Positions 30,331 to 41,522 of a stretch of 64,000 nt of DNA are shown in pieces. The stretch comes from Diacronema lutheri. Lineage: Eukaryota > Haptophyta > Pavlovophyceae > Pavlovales > Pavlovaceae. Below the pieces are notes generated by a model. It worked only from the letters and a program-made list of their open reading frames with translations, searched no databases and was not told the DNA's origin. Location: contig JAGTXO010000004.1 in NCBI GenBank assembly GCA_019448385.1, positions 1,426,001-1,490,000 on the forward strand, written 5' to 3'. The position numbers and the translations under genes were made by a program. The stretch's first letter is position 1, and the number at the start of each line of letters is the position of its first letter.

Positions 30331-32613
30331 TCACGCTGGCGGCCACGCGCTGTCCGCGTCACGCCGCCACACGCCGAGCGAGACCTGCACGAGCTTCCAG
30401 CGGTGGCCGCCGTCCGGACTCGACGTGCGCGGGAGCACGCGCAGCCGGAGGGCGCACACGTCGCCGCGCTCGAGCGCCGGCTCGTCGACGCGCACGTCGG
30501 GCAGCAGCTTGTGCGCGAGGAGCGAGAAACGGTTTGCTCTCGAGCCGTGCGGTGCGCGATACGCGTCGATCTCGACGGGCGCGCACGCGCACGCGCCGAC
30601 GCACGAGACGCGCGCGACGCCCATCCGCTCGTAGCTCGTGAGGAAGCGCAAGGCGACGTACACGCCGGCGTCGACGTTGGCCTGCGCGTTTGCGCCACCC
30701 TGCGCGCTGCCGTCGCCACTGTCTCCGCTCCGTCCGCCCGCCTGCCGCGCCTGCGCGAGCGCGAGCCGCAACTGCTCGACTGACAGCGCGCCCTGCTCGC
30801 GCGCGCCGGCGTGCGCGCTCGGCTGGGCGGCGGCGTGCGACGGAGGAACGACGTCGGTGCGCGCGAAGAGGGAGGAGCCCGCGGGCGCGGGGAGCAGTTG
30901 GATCGTAACGGCCGCGCCAACCGCCGTCGCTGCGAGCCCCGGCTTGAGGCGGGTGTTGGAGGAGGCGGGTTCCATCGTTACCCATTGCCAATGACCGCGT
31001 GCAACACCGTCGGCGACGGCGGGCGGCGCGGACTCGCGCCCGCTCTCGTTTGCGAGGATGCGCATCGGCACGCCGCCATCGCCATCGATGACGTGCAGCT
31101 GGTCGTTGCCCGGGTTCCACCGCTCGCCGGTTGGCGTGTGCAGCGGCACGCGCGCGAAGACGGCGGCGACGCGTGAGATCAGCGCCTCGTCGGCCGAGTA
31201 GCAGATGAGCGAGGCGCTGTGCGCGAGGTCGGGCGTGAGCGCAGGTGGGAGCGGCGGCGGCAGCGCGCCGGCGGCCGGCGGCGCACGCGCGCCGCGCTCC
31301 ATGCGTGCGTGCCACGCCGCGTGCGCGCGCCAGAGCATGTCGATGAGCAGGTCGGCGATCAGGCGGGCGCCGAGCGGCTCAGGGTGGCGGCCGTCAGGGA
31401 AGAGCTGCGCGAGCTCGCTCGCGCGGTGCCACCGCCCGCCGCGCGTCGCCGCCTCCGCCCACAGTCCGTCGCGCGCCGAGAAGGCGACGAGGCGGTAGTA
31501 ACGACTGATGACGCTCGCGATCTCGCCGTCGCCCAGGGCGTGAGGCGGCTCGCCACGGGGGCCGGTGGCGCCGAAGCGGCCGTACGCTGCCGGCGCGGCG
31601 AGCGCGCCGAGATTCGGCTGCGTCCTCTCCACGTGTGCGAGCTGCTTGAGGCAGTGCGTGCCCGGCCGGACGCCGAGTTGCGCAAGGCGAGCCTCCGGAC
31701 CGTCCGGACTGGGCGTGCGTGGCCGCAGCTCGCGGCGCACGGCGGCGGCGGCATGCGGCGACCGCGCGGCGCGCAGCGGAGCGGAGAGCGCGCCGTCTGC
31801 AGCGCGCACCGGCGCGCTTGGCCGCTGCGAGGGAGTGGCGGGCGCGGGCGCAGGCGTCGGCTGCACGCGCGTGAGCTGCTTGAGCGTCGGGCTGTCAGCG
31901 CCGGTCTGCCACTGAGGTGCGAACGCGCACCAGTCACTGAGGACCATCAGGCCGACCGCGGGTTCGACAAGGCCGCGCGCGCGCGTTGCCTGATGCGCCG
32001 TGCCGTTGCTGCGTGCGGCACGGCGCGGCGCGGCGGGAACGCTGATCTGGAGGAGGAGGCGGACGATTCGCTCGACCTCGGGAAGCCGGTTGGTTGTGAT
32101 CCCCGTCTCGAGCAGCCAGAGGTGGATGTGGCCGGGCGGGAGCCACGAACGGAGGCACTCCGTGTACAGCATCAGCGCGCCGCCTGGCCGCCCCGCGTTA
32201 AAAAGCCGGTGCTCCGCGTGCGGCCACGTCGCGTTGATCCACTCGAGCGCCAGCCGTGCAAAGCCATCGCCCGCGCTCGCGCGGCTCCTGGACGGGCCGT
32301 AGTCGCGCGTCGCGCAGCATGTCGAACAGAAGGGCAGGAACGAGTGCGAGCACCCGCCCGAACCGGCCGTGACCGACGTGCCCAGAACGACGATCGTGAT
32401 CGGCTCGCCCGCGTCGAGCGTCGCCCACACGTTCGCCCAGCCGGCCGAGCCCTCGCCGCCGGAGAGCGCAGACCGCTCGACGGAGGCGAGCGTCGCCACA
32501 TGCGGCGTGGGTCGCACGGGTGGCGCGCGCGCCGCGCGCCGCGCTGGCTGCGCGAGCATGCACGGCACGACGAGCACGGCCACGACGCCGGCGCCAATCC
32601 ATCTCCGCACCAT
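30331..32613 (-). CDS. SGNH/GDSL-fold hydrolase, membrane-anchored
   Basis: 760 residues, single exon, ATG at 32613. An N-terminal signal anchor (residues about 6-20, IGAGVVAVLVVPCML) suggests a type II Golgi or secretory protein. Block I of the SGNH fold is TIVVLGTSVTAG with nucleophile Ser80. A catalytic block V Asp407-x-x-His410 is in PDGRHPEPLGARLIADLL. A Gly in FNAGRPGGA and an Asn-type loop probably complete the oxyanion hole. A C-terminal region of about 300 residues of beta-rich character (VYVALRFLTSYERMG, WKLVQVSLGVW) may bind carbohydrate. Known relatives de-esterify or modify polysaccharides. It shares a 35-bp divergent spacer with a glycosyltransferase, which supports a joint role in glycan assembly. 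Confidence 0.82.
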   Translation of the reverse strand: MVRRWIGAGVVAVLVVPCMLAQPARRAARAPPVRPTPHVATLASVERSALSGGEGSAGWANVWATLDAGEPITIVVLGTSVTAGSGGCSHSFLPFCSTCCATRDYGPSRSRASAGDGFARLALEWINATWPHAEHRLFNAGRPGGALMLYTECLRSWLPPGHIHLWLLETGITTNRLPEVERIVRLLLQISVPAAPRRAARSNGTAHQATRARGLVEPAVGLMVLSDWCAFAPQWQTGADSPTLKQLTRVQPTPAPAPATPSQRPSAPVRAADGALSAPLRAARSPHAAAAVRRELRPRTPSPDGPEARLAQLGVRPGTHCLKQLAHVERTQPNLGALAAPAAYGRFGATGPRGEPPHALGDGEIASVISRYYRLVAFSARDGLWAEAATRGGRWHRASELAQLFPDGRHPEPLGARLIADLLIDMLWRAHAAWHARMERGARAPPAAGALPPPLPPALTPDLAHSASLICYSADEALISRVAAVFARVPLHTPTGERWNPGNDQLHVIDGDGGVPMRILANESGRESAPPAVADGVARGHWQWVTMEPASSNTRLKPGLAATAVGAAVTIQLLPAPAGSSLFARTDVVPPSHAAAQPSAHAGAREQGALSVEQLRLALAQARQAGGRSGDSGDGSAQGGANAQANVDAGVYVALRFLTSYERMGVARVSCVGACACAPVEIDAYRAPHGSRANRFSLLAHKLLPDVRVDEPALERGDVCALRLRVLPRTSSPDGGHRWKLVQVSLGVWRRDADSAWPPA

Positions 32614-32648
32614 CGTCCGCCCGCTGGCGCCAAAACGCGTGGCGAACG

Positions 32649-34782
32649 ATGGCCGGGGGCGCCGCGCTATGGGCCGTCGGTCTGATCCTGATCGTGACGC
32701 TCGCGCTGACGTCGATCGTGAGCATGTACGACAAGGGGTTGCACTCGCTCGCGCGCCAACGCGGCGTACCCGCCGCCGCCACCGCCGGCTCCCCGGCCGC
32801 CGTCGCCGAGCCGTCGTCGACGAGCACGCTCGCATGGCTCGAGGACCGGCTCACGCGGCTGCGCTTCGACGACCGCGTCGCGGACGCGATGAGCAGCGAG
32901 GCGGCGGTGTCGCGCGACGCGGGGCCGGTTGAGCGGATACAAACGATCGCGCCGGCCGACGCGCCGCCCACGCAAAGCGCCGCCATCGCGCAGGACGGCC
33001 CGGCGCGCGCCGTGGCGCTCGCGCCCGCGGCCGCGGCCGCGGCCGACGTCGACATGAGCGCGTTCGGCAAGGACTTGAGCGAGGCGCTGGTGGCAAGATT
33101 CGCGTCGTGGGACAAGATGGTGATCGTCTCGTTCGTCAACGCGCACTACATGGACTTTTGCCGCAACTGGGTGCGCCACCTCCGCGCGGCGGGCAACCGG
33201 CACTTCCTCGTCGGCGCGCTCGACGACCAGGCCTACACGCAGCTGCGCGCGGCCAACGTGCCCTCCTTCGACATGGCGGCGTCGCTCACCACGCGCGACT
33301 TTGGTTGGGGCTCCAAGGTGTTCAAGCAGGCGCAGCAGAAGAAGATCGCCATGTTCCTTGCCGTGCTGCAAATGGGCTACTCTGCGCTGCTCTCCGACAT
33401 TGACGTCATGTACTTGAGGGACCCCTTCGCCTTCTTCCGGAGCGTGCCCGACGCGCAGCTGCTCATCTCGTCCGACTTGCTCACGAGCACGGTCACCGAC
33501 GAGGGCCCCGAGCGCCCCAACGGCTTCGGCGCCACGCTCAATGTGGGAATCATTTACATGCGCCCATCGAACGCGACGATCGCGCTGACGACCGAGTGGA
33601 ACAGCATGTGCTCGAAGAACCTCGACTTTTGGGAGCAGGCGGCCTTCAACTCGCTCGTGCGCAGGGGGATGCACTACGCGCCGCCGCGCGCCCTCGACGC
33701 GGCCACCGCCGCCGTCGCGCGCCCGTACGCGGACCGTCTGGTGGGCATGTACACGAATGGTGCGATTCGCACGGGCGTGCTGCCCGTTGGCACCTTCTGC
33801 TCGGGGCACACGGCCTTCGTGCAGAACCTGCCGAAGACGCTCGGGCAGAAGGCGTACGCGCTGCACGCCACGTTCCAGTTCGCCGGCACCAACGGCAAGC
33901 GCCACCGGATGCGCGAGTGGATGGTGTGGGAGGACGAGCCCATTTATTACGACCCGCCCAACGGCCTCCTCGCACTCGAGCTTGATCCGCCCGAGGAGCT
34001 CATGAGGCCGGGCGGGCGGCCACCGTCGACGGTCCAACAGCACTTTGCGCTCGTCAACTGGCAGCTCTCGCGCATCCGCTCCGCCCTCGTCATCGCCGAG
34101 CTGACTGGCCGTGCGCTCATCATGCCGCGACTGTGGTGCGGATTCGACCGCTGGTGGGCGCCGCACGATGGCCGCATCCCCGGCTCGCGGATGGCGCTGC
34201 CGATCCAATGCCCGCTCGACCACGTTTTCAACATCGAGCAGGGGCTGCGGCCCGAGCGGATACGCGAGCACTCGCTGCTGCTCAACCCACTCACGCCCGC
34301 CGGCGTGCTCGGCTCGCAGTTCAACTTGACGCTGCCCGCGCCGCTCACCGCCGACGGCGTGCGCGCGGCGCTGCAGCTCAAGGCTGCAAAGCGCGCAAAG
34401 GTGCTGCGCGTCGTCTCGCTCGGCCCCGAGGTCTTCCACGCCGCGCTCACCGCCACCGAGCAGCAGGGCTTCATGCGCCGCGCGCACAACTACCTGGGCA
34501 TCTGGTGCTGCATACGGCCGCTCGCGCGCGGCAAGCCCGGGCACATCTGGTGAGCGCGCCGGTCGCGCGTCGCCCCTCTTGCCTCGCGCCGTGTGGTCCG
34601 TGCCCCCGTTGACCGGTCCCCCCCCCCCCCAAAAAACAAAAAAAAACAAACCTCTCTCGCCCGCCCCTCGGTGCTGTCTGATGTGCAGGTACGATCTCTT
34701 CTGGGACATCTTGCCGCACAAGGACAGATGGGGCCACGAGTGGACCGAGGCGGAGCCGTGGCTGCCCAGACCGTCCAAGTGA
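32649..34782 (+). CDS. GT77-like nucleotide-diphospho-sugar glycosyltransferase, type II
   Basis: Two exons, 32649-34549 and 34689-34782, 139-nt GT-AG intron; 664 residues. A single N-terminal transmembrane anchor (about residues 5-27) and Ala-rich stem are followed by the catalytic domain. The DxD metal/nucleotide motif is SDIDVMYLRDPF (Asp250, Asp252). Further marks are TLNVGIIYMRPSN, WEQAAFN and YALHATFQFAG. Splicing adds the conserved tail YDLFWDILPHKDRWGHEW. The domain order matches plant arabinosyl/xylosyl-type GT77 enzymes such as XEG113/RRA proteins. Golgi glycan synthesis is the likely role; the sugar is unknown. Ignoring the intron would end the protein at TGA 34551-34553. Confidence 0.88.
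34618..34650 (+). repeat. C13 followed by A/C-rich tract (intron)
   Basis: A C run (34618-34630) passes directly into A runs broken by single C. It lies in the glycosyltransferase intron, about 40 nt before the acceptor. A similar compound tract recurs 210 bp downstream. Confidence 0.85.
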
Positions 34783-34802
34783 TGCCCGCTCTTCAAAGAG
34801 GA

Positions 34803-34891
34803 AGGGGTGGGGAATTCCCACCCCTCCGCCCCCCCCCCCCCCCCCCCCCCCCAAAAAAAAACAAAACAAAACAAAAACAAAACAAAAAAAA
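34803..34891 (+). repeat. Near-palindrome plus C24/A-rich compound tract
   Basis: Just past the glycosyltransferase stop an imperfect palindrome centred on gaattc (arms aggggtggg / cccacccct, one extra G) is followed by C24 (34829-34852). An A-rich stretch punctuated by single C follows (about 34853-34891). It may be the 3'-end region of the transcript; the layout copies the intronic tract at 34618-34650. Confidence 0.75.
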
Positions 34892-34938
34892 CCCCGAACT
34901 ATAATTCAACTATTCAATCCGATTGAACATTCTCCTTG

Positions 34939-37740
34939 TCACCTGCCCATGCGCGCAGCGGCATCGTGAAAGTAGCCACCGCCACCGGGGGGGGACGCTC
35001 TTCGCCTGTCCGCGCCCCGCATCTCGCCGTCCTGCTCGCCATGCGCGTCGACACCGCCGTCGGCTTCGAGCTTCTCGTTCAGGTCGCGCAGCAGCCGCGC
35101 GGCGTCCTGCTTGCGCGAGCGTAAGGCGTGCAGCTCGGCTCGCAGGGCGGCGATCTGAGCGCGCAGCTCGCTCACCTCCAGGTCGCGCAGCTCGACGTCG
35201 CGCCGCTCGCGCTCGTGCCCGTCGCGGCCGAGGGCGTGGGCGGGAGCAGGCGCAGGCGGCTCACGCTCGTCGCGGCCGGCATCGTGCGGCGCGTGGTCGG
35301 GGCCACTTGCACCGTCGTTCGTCCATTCGCCAGTGGCGCGCCCGCCGCTGCGCGCCTGCTGCCGTGCGCACGCGAGGGTATGGGCGGCGCGTGTGAGGGC
35401 GGCGCGAGGCGCGAGACGCGTGCGCGCTGCAACGCTCCATGGGGGCGTTGGCGCGCTTTTTCGCTTTTTAAAACCTTGGCCGTTGGCAGTCGTGAGCGCG
35501 CACCTGCGGATGCGCGCCAGCTCGAGCCGCGAGCTGCGCGAGCAGCGCGTCGCGCTCGGCGGCTACCGCCGTCGCTTTGTGCCGCAGCTGGCGGATCGCC
35601 TCGAGGCAAAACTCCTGCGCGCGAGACGGGCGGCCCGAGGGGCGAAGATGGGAGGCGGCAGGGGAGGGTGGGACGCGCGAGTCGCCACGCGTGCCACGTC
35701 TCCAGCCCACAGATCGCCGGCCAGACGCGCCGCAGCACGCGGCCCCGCGACGCGCGCGCGCGCGCAGCATCGCCACGCCGCTCGCGCCTCCGCTCGTCCC
35801 CCCTTCCCGACCCTCCCTGCGCTCGAGCTGCCGCCCCGAGCTCTCACCTTGTCCCCCGAGAACTGCGCGAGCTGCGCGTGCGCGCTCGCAGCGCGCGCCG
35901 CCTCCACACAGACGCGCGCGCGCAGTTCCTCCTTGTCCGCCTCGAGCGCGCGGTTCGCTTTGGCAAGCAGCGCGCGCTCGCGCGCGCCCTCCGCCTCCAC
36001 GCGCTCTGCGCGCGCGCCCAACTCGCGCGCGGACGCCTCGGCGCGCACGAGCCGCCCCTCGACGGCCGCGCGCTCCTCGAGGGCGCGCTGCAACCTGTCG
36101 ATGAGCGCGGCGGCGCCAGCGCTGCCGCCGGCGGCGCCGGCCATCGCAACGCCGTCGCCGACGCGCGCGCGCAGCGAGGCCAGCTCGGCGCGCACGGCCG
36201 CGAGCTCGGCGCGCGCGCTGTCTGCGTCGGCGAGCGCCGCGCGCGCGTTCGAGCGCAGCGACTCGGCCGTGCGCGCGCTCTCCGCCTCACGCGCGCGCGC
36301 CGCGTCGACCGCCTCGCGCATGGCGGCGAGCTGCGCGGCGAGCGCCTCGACCGCGCGCGACTCGGCCGCGCTGCGCTCTGCGCCGACGCCGAGCGCGCGC
36401 TGCTCGCGCGCGCCGGCGTCGAGCGCCACCGCCACCGCCACCTCGCCGCGCGCGCCGGCGCCGGCGGCGTCGGCGCGCGCGACCGTCTGCTCGGCCGCGG
36501 CGGCGCGGCGCTCGCCTGCGCCGAGCTCGTCGCAGTAGATGCCTCGCTCGACCGCGTCGCGGTCCCTCGCGTGCCGCACCCACTCCTTGATCGCGCGCAG
36601 CTCGCGCGCGGCCGCCGAGCTGTCCACGCGCGCCTGCCGCTCGCGCTCCGACCGCGCCTCGCGCAACTCGGCCTGAAGCGCGCCGACGTGGTGCTGTGTC
36701 TCGCGCAGCTGGCTGGCCGTGTCGCGCGCGGCCGCGATGGCCGCGTCGCGCGTGCGCTCGAGCTCGCGCGCCTGCCGCTCGAGCTCCTTGGAGACCCGCT
36801 CGAAGACGCGCTTGTCGGCGCGCGCCTGCGCCCACAGCGCCTCGTGCTCGCGGCGCGCCTGCTCGAGCTGCGCTTCGAGCGTGCGCACGGCGTCGCCGAG
36901 CGCGCCCTGATTCCCCTCGAGCGAGCGCGCCGCATGCGCCATCGCCTTGGCGTCCGCGCGCGCCTGCTCGTGTATGGCGGCGCGCTCTCCGCGCGACTCG
37001 GCGAGCTCCGCCTCGAGGCGCGCGATCGCACCGAGCGCGTGCGCGAGGCGCTCCTCGGCGTTGGCGGCGGCGGCGGCAGCGGCAGCGGCGGTGGCGGCAG
37101 CGTGGCTCGCGCCCATGGGCTGCGCGCCACCGCCGCCGCCGCTTGACAGCCGCGCCGGCCGCAGCGCGACGCGCGAGCTCGGCACGCCGCCTGCGCGCGG
37201 CGTCACAAACGCCGTGTCGAGCTGGTCGACGGGCTGGGGTGGCGGCGCGCGCTGGTGTACGCGCTGCGACGGTGACTCGGCGCGCTGCTCGCCACCCGTC
37301 GGCGCGGGCGGCGGCGGCCGGTGCGTGACGGCGTGCGGCGCGTGCGCGCCGCGCTGCGGCTCGACGTCCGCGCCCACGCCCGCGCCCGAGCCCGGCCCCA
37401 TGCCTGACGGCCCGATGGCCGGGTGCGGCGCGGGCGCGTCGGCGGAAAACCCGCCTACGGATGCCGCGTATGCGCGCGGCACCGCGATCGCCGGCGCCGC
37501 GCCCTCTCCGCCCTCGCCGACCGGCGGCACGTCGAGCGGACGCGCAACGCGCCGGTGCGGGAGGAGCGGCGCGGTCTTGGGCCGCTCGGGCTGCTGCGCG
37601 AGCGGCACATCGGCGACGGCACGCGGCGGTGGGGTGATCGGCCTGTTCTGCCCGCTCGGCCGCCGGAGCACGCCCGCGCGGCTCGCCTCGACGCTCGGCG
37701 AGACCGCGCGGGCGCGTGGCGAGTTGCGCCCTTGCAACAT
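34939..37740 (-). CDS. Coiled-coil protein with Pro-rich head
   Basis: Three exons: 37740-35848, 35614-35504 and 35358-34939; introns 35615-35847 and 35359-35503, both phase 0 and GT-AG; about 807 residues. The first 200 residues are Pro/Ala/Arg-rich (SGQNRPITPPPRAV). From about residue 225 a long coiled coil runs to residue 630 (RLEAELAESRGERAAIHEQA, ELERQARELERTRDAA), continues in exon 2 (FCLEAIRQLRHKATAVAAE) and again in exon 3 (ELRAQIAALRAELHALRSRK, LLRDLNEKLEAD). It ends in a Gly/Arg tail. The third exon's acceptor is the least certain point. No family recognised; a centrosomal, basal-body or vesicle-tether role is possible from shape only. Confidence 0.7.
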
Positions 37741-37868
37741 GCGCCTCCACCGTTGACCTTCGTTATCATCGTTTTTTTAAAAAAACATGTCCCCTTATCG
37801 CTGCTTTTCGAGTTGCTGAAACGGCTCCAGGCCGGTCGGGCGCGGCCCTTTGGTGAACCCCGCGCGCG

Positions 37869-40747
37869 ATGAACGACCCAATCTTGTGGGCGACGGAGCC
37901 GCAGGCGCGAAGCAGCCGCTTCGAGGAGCACGTCCTCGCGTCGACGGACGCCGTGAGCGAGCTGCGCATCCGCGCGAACGCGCTCGACAAGTCGCTCGGC
38001 GCCGTGCGCGCGGTGAAGGGGTTCTTTGAGAAGCTCGGCGAGCAGCACCGCGAGCACGCGCGCATGCTGGGCAGGATGGCGGCGGCGGACCGGGCGCAGC
38101 AGGTGGAGCTGGGCAACACGGCACTCCAATCTGCCTGGGCCGCGCTCAACCACGGCGTCGCGCGCACCTCCACCCACCACGCCGAGCTCGCTCGCAAGCT
38201 GGACGCGATCGCGCGTTCACTCGGCGACTTTTCGTCGCGCGCGCTGCGCGGCGTGCGCGAGGCGGTGCGCGAGGCGGACGCGTGCGAGCTGCGGCTGATG
38301 AACTCGGCGGCCAACGCTACGCGCGCTGCCGACGCAATTGTCCGCTCGTGGGAGGAGATGGCGGCCATCGGCGAGGCGCTCGCGCGCGTCGCGGACGCGG
38401 AGGACGAGCGTGACGACGCGCGCGGCGACGCTCACGACGGCAGAGCGGAGCAGGCGCGCAGGCTGCGCGTGCTCGCTGAGGACAAGCGCGATGCGAACGT
38501 TGTGCTCGCGTCGAACGCGCACACCGCCCTGTCCGCCGCCAACGCGCAGCACGACGAGCTGCACGGCGCTGTGCTGCCCGCCGCGACGCGCGCACTCCAC
38601 GCCCTCCGAGCCGAACGGCAATCGCTCCTCGACGCGGCGCTGCGCCAGGCGGCGGCGGCGCTCGCCGAGCTGCCCACGGCGTGCGCCGTCGATGTGGACG
38701 AGCTCGCGGACAGGCTGACCGCCGTTTCAACCGCCGTTGCGCCGCCGTTGCGCCCGTCGTCGCCGCCGGCGTCCGCGCCGTTTGCCCTGCCCCAGCGGCC
38801 GCCGCGCGCGCGCACGGGCGCGGCGGAAGCGCTGCTGCAAAAGGTCGAGGCGGCCGTCTCGCGGCAGAACTCGGGCGCCGGCTCGGGCGCGGCGGAGGGT
38901 GCGGGCAGGCTCCTCCGCGCCGTCGCGCACGTCGTCTCAAGTGCCGTCTCAGCGGTCACGGGGCCGAGCGCGGGTGCGTCTACCGCCGGTGCGGCCAGCG
39001 GCGCGGCCGAGGTCCGACAGTTGGAGATCGGACCGCCTTCGGACGTGCGGCACGTCGGGCACGTCGAGTTGGCGGGCGATGGCGCGCTGAGCGCGTGGGG
39101 CGCCATGCCCGCCGATCTCGACGGCGCACTCGTGACCGCCGAGGGCGCGCCCGCGCCGCCCGCTCACGCCGCGCCGGCGCCTCCGCGCGCCGAGCCGGCG
39201 CGCGCAACGCCGGGCACAGAGCCGGCGCCGACCGCGCACGACACGCGCGCGTCCATGGCGCATGCTGCGTCGCTCCTCGTCGCCAGCGCGTCGTCATCGG
39301 ACGAGCTGCTCGGCGAGGCTGATGAGTCGGCCGCTGGCTGGCTGAGCGCGAGCGATGAGCTCACGGCCGCCGTCGACGAGTCGTCGCGCGCGGAGGGCGA
39401 GGGCGGCGCGGCGGCGGAGGCGGCGGCTGCACGGCGGCGGTCGCGCGGCAGCCGCACGCGCGCCGTCGCCCTCGCGGCCGAGCTCAGCCGTGCGCACACG
39501 GAAGACGCTCGCGAGGCGGTGCACGGCATGGTCGAGGGCGCGAACGACGCGGCGGCCGAAGAGACGACGATTCCGGCGGTTGAACGCGCGGGCAGCTTGC
39601 TCTCGGAGCGCGGCGCGGAGGGCGCAGAGGACGGCGCGAGCGACGAGCCGATTTGGTCATACCTCGGCGCGGACGTTTCGGTGCAGGGGCCCGTCACTTT
39701 GGGGCAATTGCTTCTCATACTCACAGTCGGCGCCATCAATGCGGACAGTTACGTGTGGCGCGAGGGGATGGCCGATTGGGCGGTCGCGAGCAGCGTCGAC
39801 GAGCTGCGCCCAGCGCTTGGCGGGCAGCCGATCGGCGCGCCGATGCCAACGCCGCACGCGCGCGGCGTGCGCGCGCACGACGTGGGGGCGGCCGCGACGG
39901 ACGCGCGCGGCGGCGACGCCGATCGTCCCGCCGCGCGCAGGCGGCACACCGACGTGGTCGAGCCCGTGGGGATGGGCCGGCTTGGCGTGAGCGCGGGCGG
40001 CTCCGCTCGGCGCGCCGCGCGCCGCGCGTCCGCGTCCGCGCGCGCGCTCGTCGAGCGCGCGCAGGCGGGCGCCGAGGGCTGCGAGGGGGCGGAGGAGGCG
40101 GCTGCGTGCGCTGCGGCTGTGACGTCCATGCAGAAAGCCAAGATGCGGCACGTCGCGCGAAAGTCGCTCCTTCCGCAGGCAAGTGCTCGCAGGCATGCTG
40201 CGCGTCGTGTCTTCCCATCCCCTTCCGTCCGCACCGCCCTTTTTTGACTTGATCGCGCGCAGCTGCGCACGCACGCGGCCCCATCTCGCCGCCGCGCGTC
40301 CACGCGCGACCTTTCTGGCTCATCGCCACCCACCGAGTCGCGCACGTTCCCCCGCCGCGCGCTCTGCGCGCAGGACCTCGCCGCGAGCCTCGAGCCGCCG
40401 GCTGCGCCCGGGTTTCTTGCACACGTGCGCAGCGCGCACGGCGCGGTGAGCGCAGCGCGCGCCCTAGCGCGGCGCTGCTCGCCCGCACGCTGCGCGCGGC
40501 TCGCAAGGCCGCCTTGCCGCGCGCCGCGCTGCGCGTCCTGCGCGGAAGCTCGCGCGAACGGCTGCGAACCAGCGCGCGGTAACGAACTTGGCGCGCCGCG
40601 TCGCGTGACCATGCCACCCGCTCCGCCTCCGCCTGCCATCAGAGCGAGAACGACGACGAGCCGCTGGCCGACGACGTGCTCTCCGCGCTCTCGCGCGCAT
40701 ACGCGCCGCGTCACTCGACACGTGTCGGGGGTTTGTGTGGCAGTTGA
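37869..40747 (+). CDS. F-BAR-like coiled-coil protein with GYF_2 domain
   Basis: Three exons: 37869-40178, 40263-40445 and 40643-40747; about 865 residues. Residues 15-260 resemble an FCH/F-BAR membrane-bending module (FEEHVLASTDAVSELRIRAN, FFEKLGEQHREHARMLGRM, ALRAERQSLLDAALRQ). A long disordered Ala/Glu-rich linker follows. A GYF_2-type domain lies near residue 595-645 (WSYLGADVSVQGPVTLGQLL, VWREGMADWAVASSVDEL); such domains bind Pro-rich peptides in bacteria and protists. The first intron is a GC-AG with consensus AG/GCAAGT; the second is GT-AG. The last exon encodes SENDDEPLADDVLSALSRAY and ends CGS. The combination suggests a membrane-cytoskeleton adaptor. Confidence 0.7.
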
Positions 40748-40778
40748 GCGAAGGGAGAGCGCCCGAGACCCCTCCCTC

Positions 40779-41522
40779 TCAGCGCAAATACGAGCCATCG
40801 TTGACGTCGATCGTCGCGCCGTTCACGTAGAGCGGCGATACGCTACCGAGCCACAACACGGCAGCCGCCACCTCGTCGGGCTCCGCCGGGCGGCCCGTGT
40901 GCGCCGAGCGTATGAGCGACTCCTTGCGGCTCGCGGGCAGCTGGTCGTACATCGCGGAGCGCGTGGGGCCGGGCGCGACGGCGTTGACGACGACGCGGTG
41001 GCGGCCGAGCAGCGCGGCGAGGCTGCGCGTCGCGTTGAGCAGCGCGGCCTTGGACACGCCGTACCAGAGGTCCGGATGGCCGGTGAAGGCCGAGACGGAG
41101 CCCACGTTCACCACGCGTCCACCGAGCGGCGCGCCCGCTGCTGCCCGTGCGCAAAACTGCGGAGCGAGCGCCTCGACGAGAGCCACGGGCGCGCGCAAGT
41201 TGACGGCGAGGATGTCGGCGACCTGGTCGGGGGTGAAGCCGAGCCAACCGTCGGTGCACAGGCCCGCGGGCGAGGGGCAGTGCAGCACACCCGCGTTGTT
41301 CACGAGCGTGTCAACCTGGCCCACGCGCGACTCGACGAGTGATCGGATCTCGTCCACGCGCCGGAGGTCAAAGTCGAGGCGTGCGACTTGAGCGGGCAGG
41401 TCGCACGCGCCAAAGTCACGGTCGAGGGCGACGACCGTGTGCCCCTGAGCGACGAATTGGCGCGCGATCGCCTGCCCGATCCCACGACCCGCGCCTGTCA
41501 CGAGCACACGCAGCGGCGCCAT
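40779..41522 (-). CDS. Short-chain dehydrogenase/reductase (classical SDR)
   Basis: 247 residues, single exon, ATG at 41522. Classical SDR marks are all present: cofactor loop TGAGRGIG near the N-terminus, a D after the second strand (ALDRD, favouring NAD), NNAG, the catalytic Ser in NVGSVSAFTG, and YGVSK (Tyr and Lys). After these come the PG motif (VAPGPTRSAM) and a C-terminal VNGATIDVNDGS. The substrate cannot be told. An open, low-complexity stretch extends the frame upstream to about 41795 but contains no leader-like sequence, so the first strong ATG before RVLVTGAG was chosen. Confidence 0.93.
   Translation of the reverse strand: MAPLRVLVTGAGRGIGQAIARQFVAQGHTVVALDRDFGACDLPAQVARLDFDLRRVDEIRSLVESRVGQVDTLVNNAGVLHCPSPAGLCTDGWLGFTPDQVADILAVNLRAPVALVEALAPQFCARAAAGAPLGGRVVNVGSVSAFTGHPDLWYGVSKAALLNATRSLAALLGRHRVVVNAVAPGPTRSAMYDQLPASRKESLIRSAHTGRPAEPDEVAAAVLWLGSVSPLYVNGATIDVNDGSYLR

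Noticed and set aside
32667-34880. 737-codon minus-strand frame opposite the glycosyltransferase
   Set aside because: Antisense shadow rich in Arg, Val and His; the plus strand encodes a recognisable enzyme.
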